In this document: piece by piece, positions 9,863-21,489 of the stretch | Position numbering within the stretch: the first letter of the stretch is position 1 | Layout of the letters: every line of letters starts with the position of its first letter | Source of the DNA: Parasponia andersonii | Taxonomy: Eukaryota > Streptophyta > Magnoliopsida > Rosales > Cannabaceae | Direction: 5' to 3' | NCBI GenBank assembly: GCA_002914805.1 | Contig: JXTB01000218.1 | Span: forward strand, 7,789-71,788 | DNA: 64,000 nt | Notes under the pieces: model-generated | What the model was told of the DNA's origin: nothing | The model's database searches: none | Seen by the model: the letters and a program-made list of their open reading frames with translations, nothing else | Program-made: the position numbers and the translations under genes

Positions 9863-10744
9863 TTATAGCGCTTTAGGGACAGAACCAGAAACTGAGCTTT
9901 CTTTTCCTTTTCTTCCACGTCTCATAAGCCATCCTGACTCGAACAAAGCTAATATTGGATCATTCTTATGGCTTTCGTCTCTTTTGTCAGCTCTTGTTTT
10001 CTCCCTTCTCTGACTCTCCATAGTTACTTCTTTCTTTCCGTGCTGTTCTTTGTCTTCTGCGGTGCCCTTTTCTAAAACGTCTTTGTAACTACTCTTCAAA
10101 CCATCTGTTTTGACATTCACAGAAGCTATCTCAGTTTCGACTTCCTGGGATTCAGATACAGGAGGAAAGTCATCCTTGATAGTACTCTCACTATCAACAT
10201 GGACAGGGGAGTTCGTTGAGTGGTCATCTTCATTAGCGGATACGAATTCGTCGTAGTCGTCGCGGCTTTCGCAGTTTATATCGACCACAATGTCCTTCTC
10301 CCTTGTACCTTGACACCCCCACTGAGTCAATGTGGTGATAGAAAGTTTCAGCAATGAGATAATATGCACCAATAGCCAATCTAGAAAAGGGACTTGGTGG
10401 ACAATGGTAGGGAATGTTGTCACCGCGTAATCGAATTTTCCGGGTAGAGTTTCTGTGACTTGGACAATGTGATCAATCTTATTGAAGACATGTTCTGATG
10501 GAGGGAAAAATCTCTCTACCATGTCTTCAGCTGCGAGGATAAAATCGTCAATAAAAGAGAGGACTTCAAGCCATTGATATTGCAAGGCGTAGAGAAATGG
10601 GGTAGCAAATGAGGCTATTTTGACCACCCTTTTCGCCATTGAGCCTAATGGTTCACCTGCATCTTGGGCAACCTCACAGGTTCTGTTAGCTATAATTAAG
10701 AATGAAATAACACACGTGTGTAATGGACGCTTTCTTGTACTCAT
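9863..10744 (-). CDS. Unrecognised 293-aa protein, hydrophobic N-half and charged C-half
   Basis: A single uninterrupted minus-strand frame of 294 codons, unusually long for this AT-rich spacer, with codon use like the neighbouring genes. Residues about 30-150 form amphipathic or hydrophobic segments with repeated aromatic residues and short 'FPT', 'VPFLDWLL' turns, a texture resembling lipid-droplet (REF/SRPP-like) or membrane-surface proteins, though no signature motif confirms that. Residues about 155-215 are acidic and Ser-rich, 215-265 Lys/Glu-rich, and the tail has the motif PILALFESGWLMR followed by a basic stretch. The start at 10744 is the first ATG; a second possible start (MAKRVVK) lies about 35 codons in. 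TATATGCTCTATAAC lies 30-40 bases upstream. I do not recognise the family; it is likely a plant-specific gene. Confidence 0.7.
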   Translation of the reverse strand: MSTRKRPLHTCVISFLIIANRTCEVAQDAGEPLGSMAKRVVKIASFATPFLYALQYQWLEVLSFIDDFILAAEDMVERFFPPSEHVFNKIDHIVQVTETLPGKFDYAVTTFPTIVHQVPFLDWLLVHIISLLKLSITTLTQWGCQGTREKDIVVDINCESRDDYDEFVSANEDDHSTNSPVHVDSESTIKDDFPPVSESQEVETEIASVNVKTDGLKSSYKDVLEKGTAEDKEQHGKKEVTMESQRREKTRADKRDESHKNDPILALFESGWLMRRGRKGKESSVSGSVPKAL

Positions 10745-12365
10745 TCTGGCTTTGCTGCTGATTCTCGAGAAAGTTATAGAGCATATATCACATTTCTGTA
10801 TCTAATTATCTAATCAAAAGTCAAATCTATTGACTCGATGAATGATTAGGAAACATATCAAAACAAAATTAGCAACGGTTAAAAGGGAAGTGATAGCCAA
10901 AAATCAGAGATGCCCACAAAGAAAAAAGAAAAAAAAATTTACAATTTTCAGATTCTTTAAAAGTAAAGAAGAGTTTTTCTTGAAGGGTGAGAATTACATA
11001 TACCTTCAGCACAAAAAAAGATGCCCAAGAACCCAATGTCAAAAATTGAAACTACCCAAGAGGCATTCTCTCTTTGAAATAAATGAGAAGACTTTTTTAG
11101 TTAATCTAAATGCGGAAAAAGAGCTAATTATGGGAAAAGAAGGGAGTTTCTGGTACAAATTTCGGCGGAACCGTCCAGTTGGCTATTTTGAGGCACACGG
11201 ACATAGTTAAGTTGTTCTATAAAATAAAGGTTCTGAATATTCTTTTCTTTTCAAGGCTGAAATGGGTTTTGATTTGATGCAGCGCTCCAAATAGTGGTAA
11301 TCCTAAATGCTTGACAAGTGTGCAAATTCATCTTCGTGTGTGTGAGAGATAAGAGTATTCTCTCTAGTTCAACCTCTGGCCTCTCGAAGTGGAGAAAAGG
11401 AAAAAAGTTATGGAATTTGATTCTTTGGTCCTGGCTGTCACAATCACACCATAGACGGAGCAAAAGCTTTTCTGGGCACTTGAGGTCTCAATCTCAAATT
11501 GGTCGTCAATCATGGTAATCTTTCATTCCCATGAACTGAAAGTTTTATTTGCATTGATAAATAGCTGTTTGCTTCTGGGGTTCCTATGATTTCATCAAAT
11601 TGATGGTTTTTCTTCTCTATTCCATTTTCGAATAATGCCGAAACCAGAGACTCCGCTTGGTAACGACTCCGTTAAATTACCAACAATTTGTATGCCTTGT
11701 TTGCCCCCTAGAATTCTCCCAGTTTGCTCAGAAAATCTGAACCCAAAATGAAGAAGAACAACAAGAAGAAGAAATTGAAAGAAAGTTTCTAAATTTGGGT
11801 TTTAATTGGTTGCATTTTTTGTTGACATGCAGAGAAGAAGAACCAAGTTTTCTATTTTAACTGCTTTCCTTTTCTTTACTTTTCGTAGTATTTACCTTAG
11901 AGAAATTAAATGGCTGGTTATGATTTTATATGCTTTTCTTCGAGTTTATTAGCTTGGTGTTTGGTTGATTCTTACCTTGCAACTTGGGCATTGCACCTTT
12001 TGGTTTATCATTGCCTTGGTAGGTTTTAACCATAGGCTTTAACCATAGCTGAGTTTTGTGGATTTAGTTCTTTCCATTAGGGGAACTTTTGTTCATCAGT
12101 ATGGATTATGGCTTTGGTTCGTTTGCTACCTCTCATTATTTTCATTTATTTTTCTGTTCTTTTTTTTTTCATAATTAATGTAAAAGGTTGTAAAAGGCTT
12201 GAGACCTTATACAAAGGTGTTATATCAATTCTGTCTTTTTGCCAAGAGAGGGTACCTTTATGATACTAACTCCCAATTTTTTTTTGCTCCGTTCTCAAAG
12301 TTATGTCAATGTAATACATTAATACTGATGGTTATGGTGAAATAGTTTAAGTTTTTGTGGAACAG
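10745..12365. other. Spacer and presumed 5' part of the OTU gene
   Basis: Divergent flanks of the unrecognised gene (minus) and the OTU gene (plus). The N-terminal exon or exons of the OTU gene should lie here but could not be fixed: a candidate frame 11318-11514 ends at a GTAATC donor in the wrong phase for the next exon. Other open frames are Lys-rich low-complexity shadows. Confidence 0.4.
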
Positions 12366-13693
12366 GGATACCTGGTGATGGAAGATGTTTGTTCCGGTCC
12401 GTGGTTCATGGTTCTTGCCTAAGAACAGGGAAGCCATCTCCAAGTGAGAGCCTTCAGAGAGAACTTGCAGATGAGCTCAGAGCTAAAGTACGCAACAAAC
12501 TCAAATTTTCCTTTTTTTAGAGTACTTCGACTTCTACATTTTTCTCATTTTCTGTTGAATTTTCTGATTTGAAGTGGGACATTTAGTTTATAGGAATATT
12601 GCTTGATTGTGTTAGCTAATCCCTTAACAACTGTTTGATCAAGCAAAAAGAAATAAACTTTCAAATAAATTGTTCACCATCAATTGCTTTCGGCGTGTTT
12701 ACCATCTTCTTCTAGTGTTTATTTATTCAGGTTAAATTTATGAGTCATTTGTTTTGTCAAAATTTTTCTCTTCTATTATGTTCTAAAGCCATTAGAGAAT
12801 CTTATACTCGGCTTGGACAGGTTGCAGATGAATTTATTAAGAGGCGGGCGGACACTGAATGGTTAGTTCTCATAGAAGTTTCTATAGTTATTATATGATT
12901 TTGATCCATTTTGCAATTGCTTGTTGGAAAAGGGGATGAAGAAGATGTGACAAAAATAAATTGTTGAAGGGGAACTGTTGTGTCTTTTGCTATGTACTTA
13001 GAATAGTCATTCAATCCCGTATTTGCATATTTACAAACACTTTAGAAATCTTCAACCCCTCTTTTTGGCAAATATTGTCTCTACTTATTGACAGGTTTCT
13101 TGAAGATGATTTTGAGACCTACGTTGTTCAGATGCGACAACCTCATAGTTGGGGAGGCGAGCCTGAGTTGCTCATGTCCTCACATGTTCTAGAGTAATTC
13201 TTCTCCCTTAACATTATTGTTATATCTGTATAAACTATGAATTATGTGGTTGGTGGAAACTTCTTTGGTAATTACATGCCTATGACTGGTGTGGCCAAGA
13301 TCTCTGTCAAACCATTATCGCTGTGGATTTAGAGTAACTTCTCATAATTAGAAAATACAAAATTGGTTTTCATTAATCCTAAGCTTCAAGCTCTTATACT
13401 AGTTCAAAAAAGCACTTGTTTTGTAAGCAATTAAGGCCAAAATGTCTGTAAATTGACAAATCCTGTTAATTTTGCAATGACTATCTATGCCCATCTTATT
13501 TTACCAAGATTCATCCATTTCTAGGATGCCAATCACTGTTTATATGCGAGACAATAATTCTGGTGACCTCAAGATCATAGCTGAATATGGTCAGGAGTAC
13601 GGTAAAGATAACCCTATCTGCGTACTTTATAATGGTTATGGACACTACGACGCACTGCGGAGTCCAACTGGTGGTGCAATATCCAAGCTGTAA
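12366..13693 (+). CDS. OTU4: OTU-domain cysteine protease (deubiquitinase), OTU4-like; N-terminus unresolved
   Basis: Four exons encode a complete OTU catalytic domain: 12366-12487, 12821-12861, 13095-13193 and 13525-13693, all with GT-AG borders and matching phases (1, 0, 2, 2). The catalytic segment GIPGDGRCLFRSVVHGS carries the Asp and nucleophilic Cys. The middle exons give VADEFIKRRADTEW and QMRQPHSWGGEPELLMSSHV. The last gives the histidine motif LYNGYGHYDAL before the C-terminus SKL. Proteins with this core (Arabidopsis At3g57810 type) cleave ubiquitin chains, and some isoforms carry organelle-targeting leaders. The first exon must end in phase 1 and is not identified, so the coordinates cover only the part that can be supported. 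The gene converges with the NT-C2 gene, stop codons about 770 bp apart. Confidence 0.88.
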
Positions 13694-14032
13694 GCTCTTG
13701 TGATTCACAATAGCTCTTATTTTTCAACAAAAGTGAATGTATCAGAAGCACACTATGAGGCTTCACTATTTCACCCTCAACTTATGAGGATGGCTTCATA
13801 GTTGGTTAGTGATGTTGATGTCTCTGAAATTTTTATGTGTATTAGCAGGTGCAAGCAAGGGTGAATGGATAGTTTATATATGACTCGGTCAGATTCAGGT
13901 TATTGAACTGGTTTCTATTGTGCCTCTCGAAATGGTACAACTAACTGGATTCTATGGTGTTGGTTTTTATATTCATCAGATATTGGAAACTACCCGCATG
14001 ATTGGGAACAAGTAATAAATGATCTTGGATCA

Positions 14033-14071
<39 letters not shown>

Positions 14072-14462
14072 TAGCCTTTTGGCTCTCTCACGGCCTGTCC
14101 ATCTATCATTATTCATCACTGCATTTTGTTTTAACAATGTTACACTACGACTTTCTAGTAGCATTTAGGCCCTTTCTGATTGGAAGTCGATTTAGATTAA
14201 TATGCTTCATATTAAGTTACTTCATGATTGGGAAATCTGCATGTATGCTTCAAAAATATATGAAGTACTGGAGATTTTGGACCACTCGGCCACTAAAAAA
14301 ATCCAGCTTAAAACCGGTATTTACAGCTCTGAACTGTCAATATGAAAATCCTTATAGTACTATAAATACACAAAATTTGTACAAGGAAAAATACAACAGG
14401 TTAAAACATCCCCGCCCATGTGCCTGAAATACATGAATGGTCTATACAAAATATGGCTATGA
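13694..14462. other. Convergent spacer with (CT)n tract
   Basis: 3' flanks of the OTU gene (plus) and NT-C2 gene (minus). It contains a pure (CT)n run of about 30 bases at 14036-14066. The open frame 14137-14427 has no recognisable content and is probably untranslated 3' sequence. Confidence 0.5.
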
Positions 14463-17400
14463 TTATTCGCTGTCCTTCCATACTTCTCGGAGAAGTTGAT
14501 ATCTAACTACTTGTAGACCCTTTCTTTTTTGCTGGAAATTGTCTTTGATTATTGAAGTAATCGGTGAATCCAACTCATCAAGCTCATCGTCACTAGTGTA
14601 TGATTTTTTAAGGACTGATGATCCACTCCTCAGTAGAGTCTGATTTCCTGTCTCTCCTATGATGCCTGTTTGTGAAGCAGCTGAAGGTGGAGAATAGAAC
14701 GTAGGATTTGCAGTGAATGGGAAACTCGTTAAAGATTCTTCCCCATTCTCGGAATTATCCTAAATTTGGGGGAAAACACGCAACATAGATTAGTACAAAT
14801 GATTTCAAAATTTTTTTTCCTCGAGGGTTTTTGTTTTCATAGGCAGCTAAGAGTAATGAAAAGATTAATCACGTCAAACAAGTCTTGGTATTTCGACAGA
14901 AATGCAGGATAGTAAACAAGACAAAATGTGGGTATATTTGCAAAGATATTTCGCTTCTTGGCGAAGGACTTACCTCTGAATCCAAAGCCTCAAAAACTGC
15001 CTCAGGAATGGGGTTAGGACAAAACTCGTCTGGGACAAAATTGTAGAGGACCATCTTGATCAATGGTGCACTTAGTGTGGGGCATACCTTCGAAGAAGTA
15101 ATAAACAGTGTTGAGATTAAAGGGAAAAAGAAGACAAAACTTTGTAAAATCAACTTTGAAACTAAATACCGAGCAAAGTCAAGACTATACCTCCTTTCGA
15201 ATGGACTTATCTGCAAGCATTTCAAATGGAATCATCATGAGGTCACTCAGAGCATTTAGAAGACGGAAAGCCTTAAAGGATGTTTGAAACTTTGGTCTAT
15301 CTTCATCATTGGTTACACTCTCATCATCAGGAGCATCATCGATGTCAAATATATCAGCAAGGCACCTGGACCAACTCCCGATCTGGATATAGGACATGAA
15401 ACATTCACTGCCACCATTAAAATAAAGCAGGAAGCCAGGAACACTCAATGATTTTCCTTTGCTTATAAAATACATGTCAAAGGAGAAGAAAAAGATTTAG
15501 TGGGACATTTAAACAAAGAAGAAATGGTCAAAATGATCTCAAAGTAGAAAAGAAGAGCCTATGAATTACATTGTATAAGACAACCATGTCAAAATAACCA
15601 CACACAAGAAGGCGCCTATACTCACTGCATTCTTTAGCTGTGCACCAGCCCCAAAGCTTGATCTTCCAGCTGGAATTGGGAGAACCTTAGAATCACTTAT
15701 AGGGTCAGATACAGGATCTGTTGGCATCTCTTCCGCATTTTCACGAAGAATAGCATTGAACATTGCCACATCTAGTCTATCCACCATCTGCTCCATAACC
15801 TTAAACATAATAGGTAACAAAATTGTCAAAGTGCATTTTCATAGATGCAGAATGACAATGAGATCTTCTAACAAATATCTAGAGTTTTGGTCCATGCTGA
15901 AGATATGTTAACCAGCTGTTTTTCTAATATATTTGAAACACTCCATACATAAATAGTTAAGTGTGTTTTCCTTAAATATGGCATTGCTTAAGAAGTTTGT
16001 GTGTAAATTTAGAAGCTCAACACTGTACACACACACAGCCGGGAAAAAACGAAAAAAAGATCTGATAAACATACCAAGCGAGCTAGGACAGGCAAGCAGC
16101 CACATTCATGCCCCCCAGCTCGAGCAGGACAAAGCCTTTGACATGCATCTTTGAAGGCTTTCTTCCATAGCTCGATAGAGAAATTACCCTGTTCATGATC
16201 ACCGAAACCATGCTTTCTTCCATAAGCTTTCTTTGAGCTTGAACCCTTTGCAGCAGCGGGCTGCATATGTGGAGTCATTGTCTGGAGAGAGAACACAAGA
16301 AACGGCATCAGCCTCGATGAAAAAGGCTCAGATTTGGGGAAAGCTTCCAACCAATAAATCATATGCAGTAAATAAAAAGTGATGAAGATAAAGAAATACG
16401 GATTGACCTGCCACCACACAGACTCTACAATGCGAGAGAAGATCCAAGATTCAAACTTTTCCAATGCAATCATAAATGTTTGTGGGTCATCCCAATTGTC
16501 GGAAATTTCTTTTTTATCATTCTTCTCTTCTCTGTGAGGAGGATACCCCTTCTGTCCCAGTGTAAGCCCCTCGCTTGAGAACTTTCCACCACCATTTGTT
16601 TTAACGAATGGGCTATCAGAATGTTGCTGTTTCACAACAGTCTGGTTAACAATAGCTCTTAACACAATAGAATTCGATAACCAGAAAGTCAACCTGTTAA
16701 TAGATAAAGCAACATTCAACAAAATGTCAACCATCACATAGGAGTATTTTCATATCCTGAAAAGTTCCTAAAAGTCAATCAGTCCATAAAAAAGGGATAA
16801 TAAACCAGGAATACTAAGACTTTCTAGCAGTATCCCATTTATGAAGTGTCACGATCATGACACGAGCGCAATCTAATTTATAGAATTCAATCTTAGAGGT
16901 CCAAATCTTGTCGGGCCATCTGGTCCATGACAAAGTGAATAATTTGTGGTGACTTTTACTTCTGTAATTTAAAGATGCCATGAAGTATAGATCTTGGAAT
17001 ACCTCGGAACATCATTTCCACATGCTTTAGAAACCAAAAGAAATCCAGAAATAGCAGCTCTAGCTGCATTTGCCTTCTTAGCCTTGGAACCTGCTTTGCA
17101 AGCATGAAGATAGAATCTCGAAAGTCGACGAGCAGGAGCATGTATTTTATTTGTGGAGCTTCCATGCTCGGCAACAACTGAATAGAGGCCAACCTCAACC
17201 GCTGCAGCTTCCCTCAGCTCTTCCTTGAGCATTTCAATTTCAGACTCCAGTTCACCTTTGCTATCATAAATTGAGGTTTCTTTTTCTACACTCGTGTCAT
17301 TAGTCATCCCACCATCAGGGGCATCTTTGGTTATTTCAGTTCTCTTTGGCTTCTCAATAAGCTCAGTATTGTCCAACGGTCTGTTGTTCTTAGCTGTCTC

Positions 17401-19194
17401 AAAGGGTAACTGAACGGACTTAACATGCTTTAATTTATTATTTTTGACAATGCTACTAGGGACTTCAATATCTCTATTGCTGTATGCAGAAGAATCATTT
17501 GTACGAGCATCCTCTGATGACCTAGAGGCTTGTTTGACATCAAAAGAATATTCTTTCAGCTTTAAGAGAATCTCTTTCCGTCCATTATCTTCTCGGTGCT
17601 CTTTGTTCCCATGGTCCCCCGAAGGACCAAGAAGAGAATCTGCAAGTGTAGCTTCCTCTTGGACATTTTTGCTTTGGCTCCAAACTTTTCTGTTACCCTC
17701 TTTTGTGGCTAGAGAATCAGTATGGTTTCCATTCACCGCCTCCTTAATATACATACTTGATGATCCAACTTTATTCTTAAGGTTAGCAACAACATTGTCT
17801 CTCATGGATTCTTGACCATACTCTGGCATTTGGCCTCTGCTGTCAACAACCCTTATATTATCCGGTTTCTGTGGTCTATCTTGGTAGCCCATGGTAGAAG
17901 AAGGCCTAACACCATGGGTTACCGATTTTTTCAGAATTGACACTGGTCTATCCTGTGGAATATAGGTAGAAGCATCATCATCATTTGCAGAGTTGCTGAG
18001 ATTGGAGGAGTAGCCTATTGATGACAAAGCCGATGAATTTTCTTTTGGGTGGTTGGACGTTTTAGCTAGAGGATTTGACCATAGTCTTGCAGATTCAGCT
18101 CTCGACGTTGCCTCACCAAAGTTCCTTTCAACATCATCCCTCAACATTTCGGGCCGGATCTGCAATTCAATGCACGTAGCTTAGTAAAAAAGTATGCAAC
18201 CGAATTTTCTTGGGCATAATTAAGACACCAATGAGATTGGACACAGTTAAAATTTACCATTCTTTCTACATGATAATCGTCAACCATTTGAATAAAATTG
18301 CTACTGCATCGTTACATGGTTCACTCAATGCATACACATCCTAATAACGAAAATGATGGATTGGACTCGAGAAATGGGAAGACTAAAGCCGATTTCTGAG
18401 TTAATCTTTAAGTGCAGTGTCTTGAACTAAGAACAACATCGGCACTGAAGAAAGAAAATGTAAAAGCCAAATAATTTATCCCATACCTTTACACTATAAG
18501 GTGTTGAACCGACTGTTCTCTCAAAAGGAGAGGAGTTAACAGTACGAGATGATTGTGAAGAAACATCATCATCGTCCTCATCATCGCCGGTAAAAGAGGC
18601 GATCTCAGCTTCTTCATCATTCTCTTCAACCATTGCTTCCGAAACCGATTCACTTTCAGCATTTTCAAGCGAAACTTCTTTCGAAAAGCTGGTCTTTGGT
18701 GAAGAGCTGGAGCTGTCATTACCGAGTGGCTGAATATTAAGATAAAGAAGCGGTTGACCCGAGTTCTTAAAACTCTTCTTGCAGTTCAATGGAGTGCTTA
18801 AGATTGTGGTTTCCCTGATAATCCCATAATCTGCAAGATTTATCAGAGCAGATCCCAAGAGCTGACCTTTCATTGCCTTGTCCTTTCGAGATTCATACAA
18901 GTAAAACTCCAAGTTATTCTTCTGGTAGCTGTCATAGGCCGGACCTTTCCTTGATGTCTCCCTGCATAGCAAGACCGGGAGCCTGAAAGACTCGGTGAAC
19001 CCAATCTTCCCATCTCCAACACCACAAATGAAGGACCCAGAAGCTTGATCACCATTTTCCCATTGAAGCAACACAGATTGAACTGACTTAGAAGACTGAG
19101 ACAAAGGCCAAGGCTTAATCTCCTGGACATGGATCAGGTACTCAACTTGGACAGCAACACTCTTCCTGCCCTTTGATCTTATGCCAAGAACCAT
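14463..19194 (-). CDS. NT-C2 (EEIG1/EHBP1 N-terminal) domain protein, plant gar2-like/PMI1-related
   Basis: Eight minus-strand exons, phases all consistent: 19194-18487, 18159-17003, 16693-16408, 16281-16075, 15799-15626, 15382-15191, 15087-14974, 14759-14463, giving 1,044 residues. Residues about 1-165 form an NT-C2 membrane-tethering domain (MVLGIRSKGRKSVAVQVEY at the start). An acidic Ser/Glu linker follows (SFTGDDEDDDDVSS). Residues about 240-560 are a low-complexity spacer, then the coiled coil ESEIEMLKEELREAAAVE leads into the conserved block EHGSSTNKIHAPARRLSRFY...CGNDVPRLTFWLSNSIVLR. The C-terminal third is a DIL-like helical region (WKKAFKDACQRLCPARAGGH, MVLYNFVPDEFCPNPIPE). Plant relatives include the PMI1 family, which positions organelles through actin, and the At2g42320/At3g57780 'gar2-related' proteins, to which this is probably closest. 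Likely cytosolic or membrane-associated; the exact role is unknown. The gene looks intact. Confidence 0.92.
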
Positions 19195-20226
19195 GGTTTT
19201 GGTCCTCTTGGAAAATACTTGGAATTGCTCTTACTGGGTCTGATCAATTACAGTGCCTCTACCCATGAATCTAAATATATCCCCAAAAAAATCAAAAATT
19301 CAGATTACATTATAGAACATGTCTTTTCCTTTTTTTTTTTTTTTATCCCATATCTTTTCCTAGCATAAGGATTTAAGTAATTTAAAAATGAAACGTTATC
19401 GATCCATTGAATTGAAGCTAATTAACTTACAACACAAAGCAAACATAAAAAGCCAAACTTGATTACAATGATGATGAACAAAAGTGAACGTGAGGAGCTA
19501 TCCACATCCAAAATTGCAATATTCTTTCCCAAAAAAAAAAAAAGTAAATTAAAAAAATTGGGTGTGACCCACCCCACTAAATCCGGCAATTCTTGCCTTT
19601 AGGAAAATTCAGACCAATTACATACTAGAGGGACACCATAAACTACAAGCTAATTTATTAAAATTTAATGATTATTATAAAAATAAACAATCACCTCCTA
19701 ACTCATTATTAAAATCAAACTAAGAGAGAGAGAGAGAGAGAAGAGCCAGTCAACTAAGTGGGCGGTGAGATTTAGATCTATAATCAAGCTCAATCATTAT
19801 CAAAACACCAGGAAACGGAAAACGACAACCATTTGCAGAAGTGAATCCAAAAAGGGGAAAAAAAGAAGAAAATTCAATAATGAAAATGAAGAGGTAACCA
19901 TATTATATAGCTTAAGGTCCGAATCATAGCAACCATGAATAGCCAAAAAAAAAAAAAAAAAAAGGAAAATAAAAAAGCAAAGCAATGATTAGAACTCTAC
20001 GAAGAAATGCACCTTCACAGAGAACCAATGGTTACCTGAGAAAGAGTAATTGTGCTTGCATGCATACACATTCACACACACATATATTATATACATACAT
20101 GTATAAATCGAGTATATGGTAAGGAATTGCAGAAGAGAATGGAGAAGGAGCTGTAGCTGTCTCTCCTGCTTGTCAGAGGCTCAGAGCTAAGCAATTAGTT
20201 TTTATTTTTAAATTTCTTTTGTTAAC

Positions 20227-20258
<32 letters not shown>

Positions 20259-20770
20259 TATGTATATATTCGTTTCTTGGTTGGGTCAGAACGTGGAAAA
20301 TTCGTGCGAAGAAATGAAAAAGCGAAAAAATGGAGAAAAGGCCGTTGAAAATGAAGGGATTATGGATGTAAAAGCGCGTTCTACTGAAAAGGATCCTAAG
20401 CTGGAGAAGTAGTGGCGTCACTTCAGGCTTCGTGGGCCATGGCTGAACTGGGCCATTACTACTCCTTTCAATTGACCCAAAAGCTTTAGAAAATACCAAT
20501 TTTATAAATTCGGAAAATACTATGTATTCTTCAAAATTGTTATTTTTTAAGGGGTTTAGGATTTAGAAGTAATCTAATCGGTTATCTCAAGTCACTTATC
20601 AATTGGTATAAAGTTATATTTTTTTTTAAATATTTTCAAAAATTGTATTTTCTAAATAAATTTTTGATTTTTTTAAATTTTTTATAATCCATTATTTTTC
20701 ATTTTTTTTTTTGAAATTTTACCATATGTATTCAAATTTCCACTATTAGTATTAAACATAAAATACTAAA
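19195..20770. other. 5' flank of the NT-C2 gene
   Basis: Contains the presumed promoter and 5' UTR of the minus-strand gene, a (GA)n run near 19725-19741, a (CA)n run near 20071, and a (TA)n run near 20227-20260. No other gene is supported; the open frames here are AT-driven. Confidence 0.45.
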
Positions 20771-21057
20771 GCTCTGTTTAGAACCTAGATTTCTTGGGAG
20801 GAAAAAATTGCGAGGAAAAAGTCAAAGAAAAAGAAATAAAAAATATTTTCTTAAAATTCTATAAAGCTTTATTTTGGAAATTTTCTCTTTCCTAAATAAT
20901 TTGCCCAAATTCTATATACTAAAATGGACATCAAATCTAGCTCTCACTTTTTCTTAAAATATTCTTTATTATTTATTGTCAGAATCAAAATAAGAAAAAA
21001 TGGAATTTTTCGGAATTTTTTTTATTTCTCTTGAAAAATTTATATTTCAAACAGGGC
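20771..21057. mobile_element. hAT-like MITE
   Basis: A 287-bp AT-rich segment is bounded by GCTCTGTTTAGAACC on the left and the near-inverted ATTTCAAACAGGGC on the right, the CTGTTT...AAACAG terminal pattern common in plant hAT MITEs. CTAAA occurs directly outside both ends and may be part of a target duplication. The interior has no coding capacity. This is a non-autonomous DNA transposon relic. Confidence 0.6.
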
Positions 21058-21489
21058 CTAAAACTATTGTCAATTAACCATACGTAATCCCCAAAGTCAT
21101 GCTAATAAAGGGACATTTATTAAAATTAAAATGAGTTAATAATGGTAAGAGTAGTTACAATAAATTTCCATTTATAATACAAACTAAAAAATGACATTTA
21201 TTGTGATAAGAGTGTCAAAATTGTCAAAGAATATAATAATTCCGCACTTAAATCGGCCAAACCAAAGTAGAATGGGACAAATCAGGCCAAGGCCTAAACC
21301 CACAATCGATCACCACTGGGCACTGGACGTGAGAGGTTGGGAAATGGACCCAGTAGTAGTGTTTTGGGCTTTTGGCAGAAAATGACTTCTTTTCCAATAA
21401 ATTAGCTGAATGCCACTTTTTTTTCTCATTAACTACCATACCACTTTTTTAAAATGACTTATTTAGTGAGGTTAATGAGTATTCATGCT

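Noticed and set aside
10842-11210. 122-codon Lys/Phe-rich frame
   Set aside because: Low-complexity composition from A-rich DNA, no start context, no recognisable motif; it lies in the divergent spacer.
11318-11514. Candidate first exon of the OTU gene
   Set aside because: The best donor ends in phase 2 while the next exon needs phase 1, and the peptide does not resemble known OTU leaders.
14137-14427. 96-codon frame between convergent genes
   Set aside because: No motif, and it lies in the 3' flanks of two well-supported genes.
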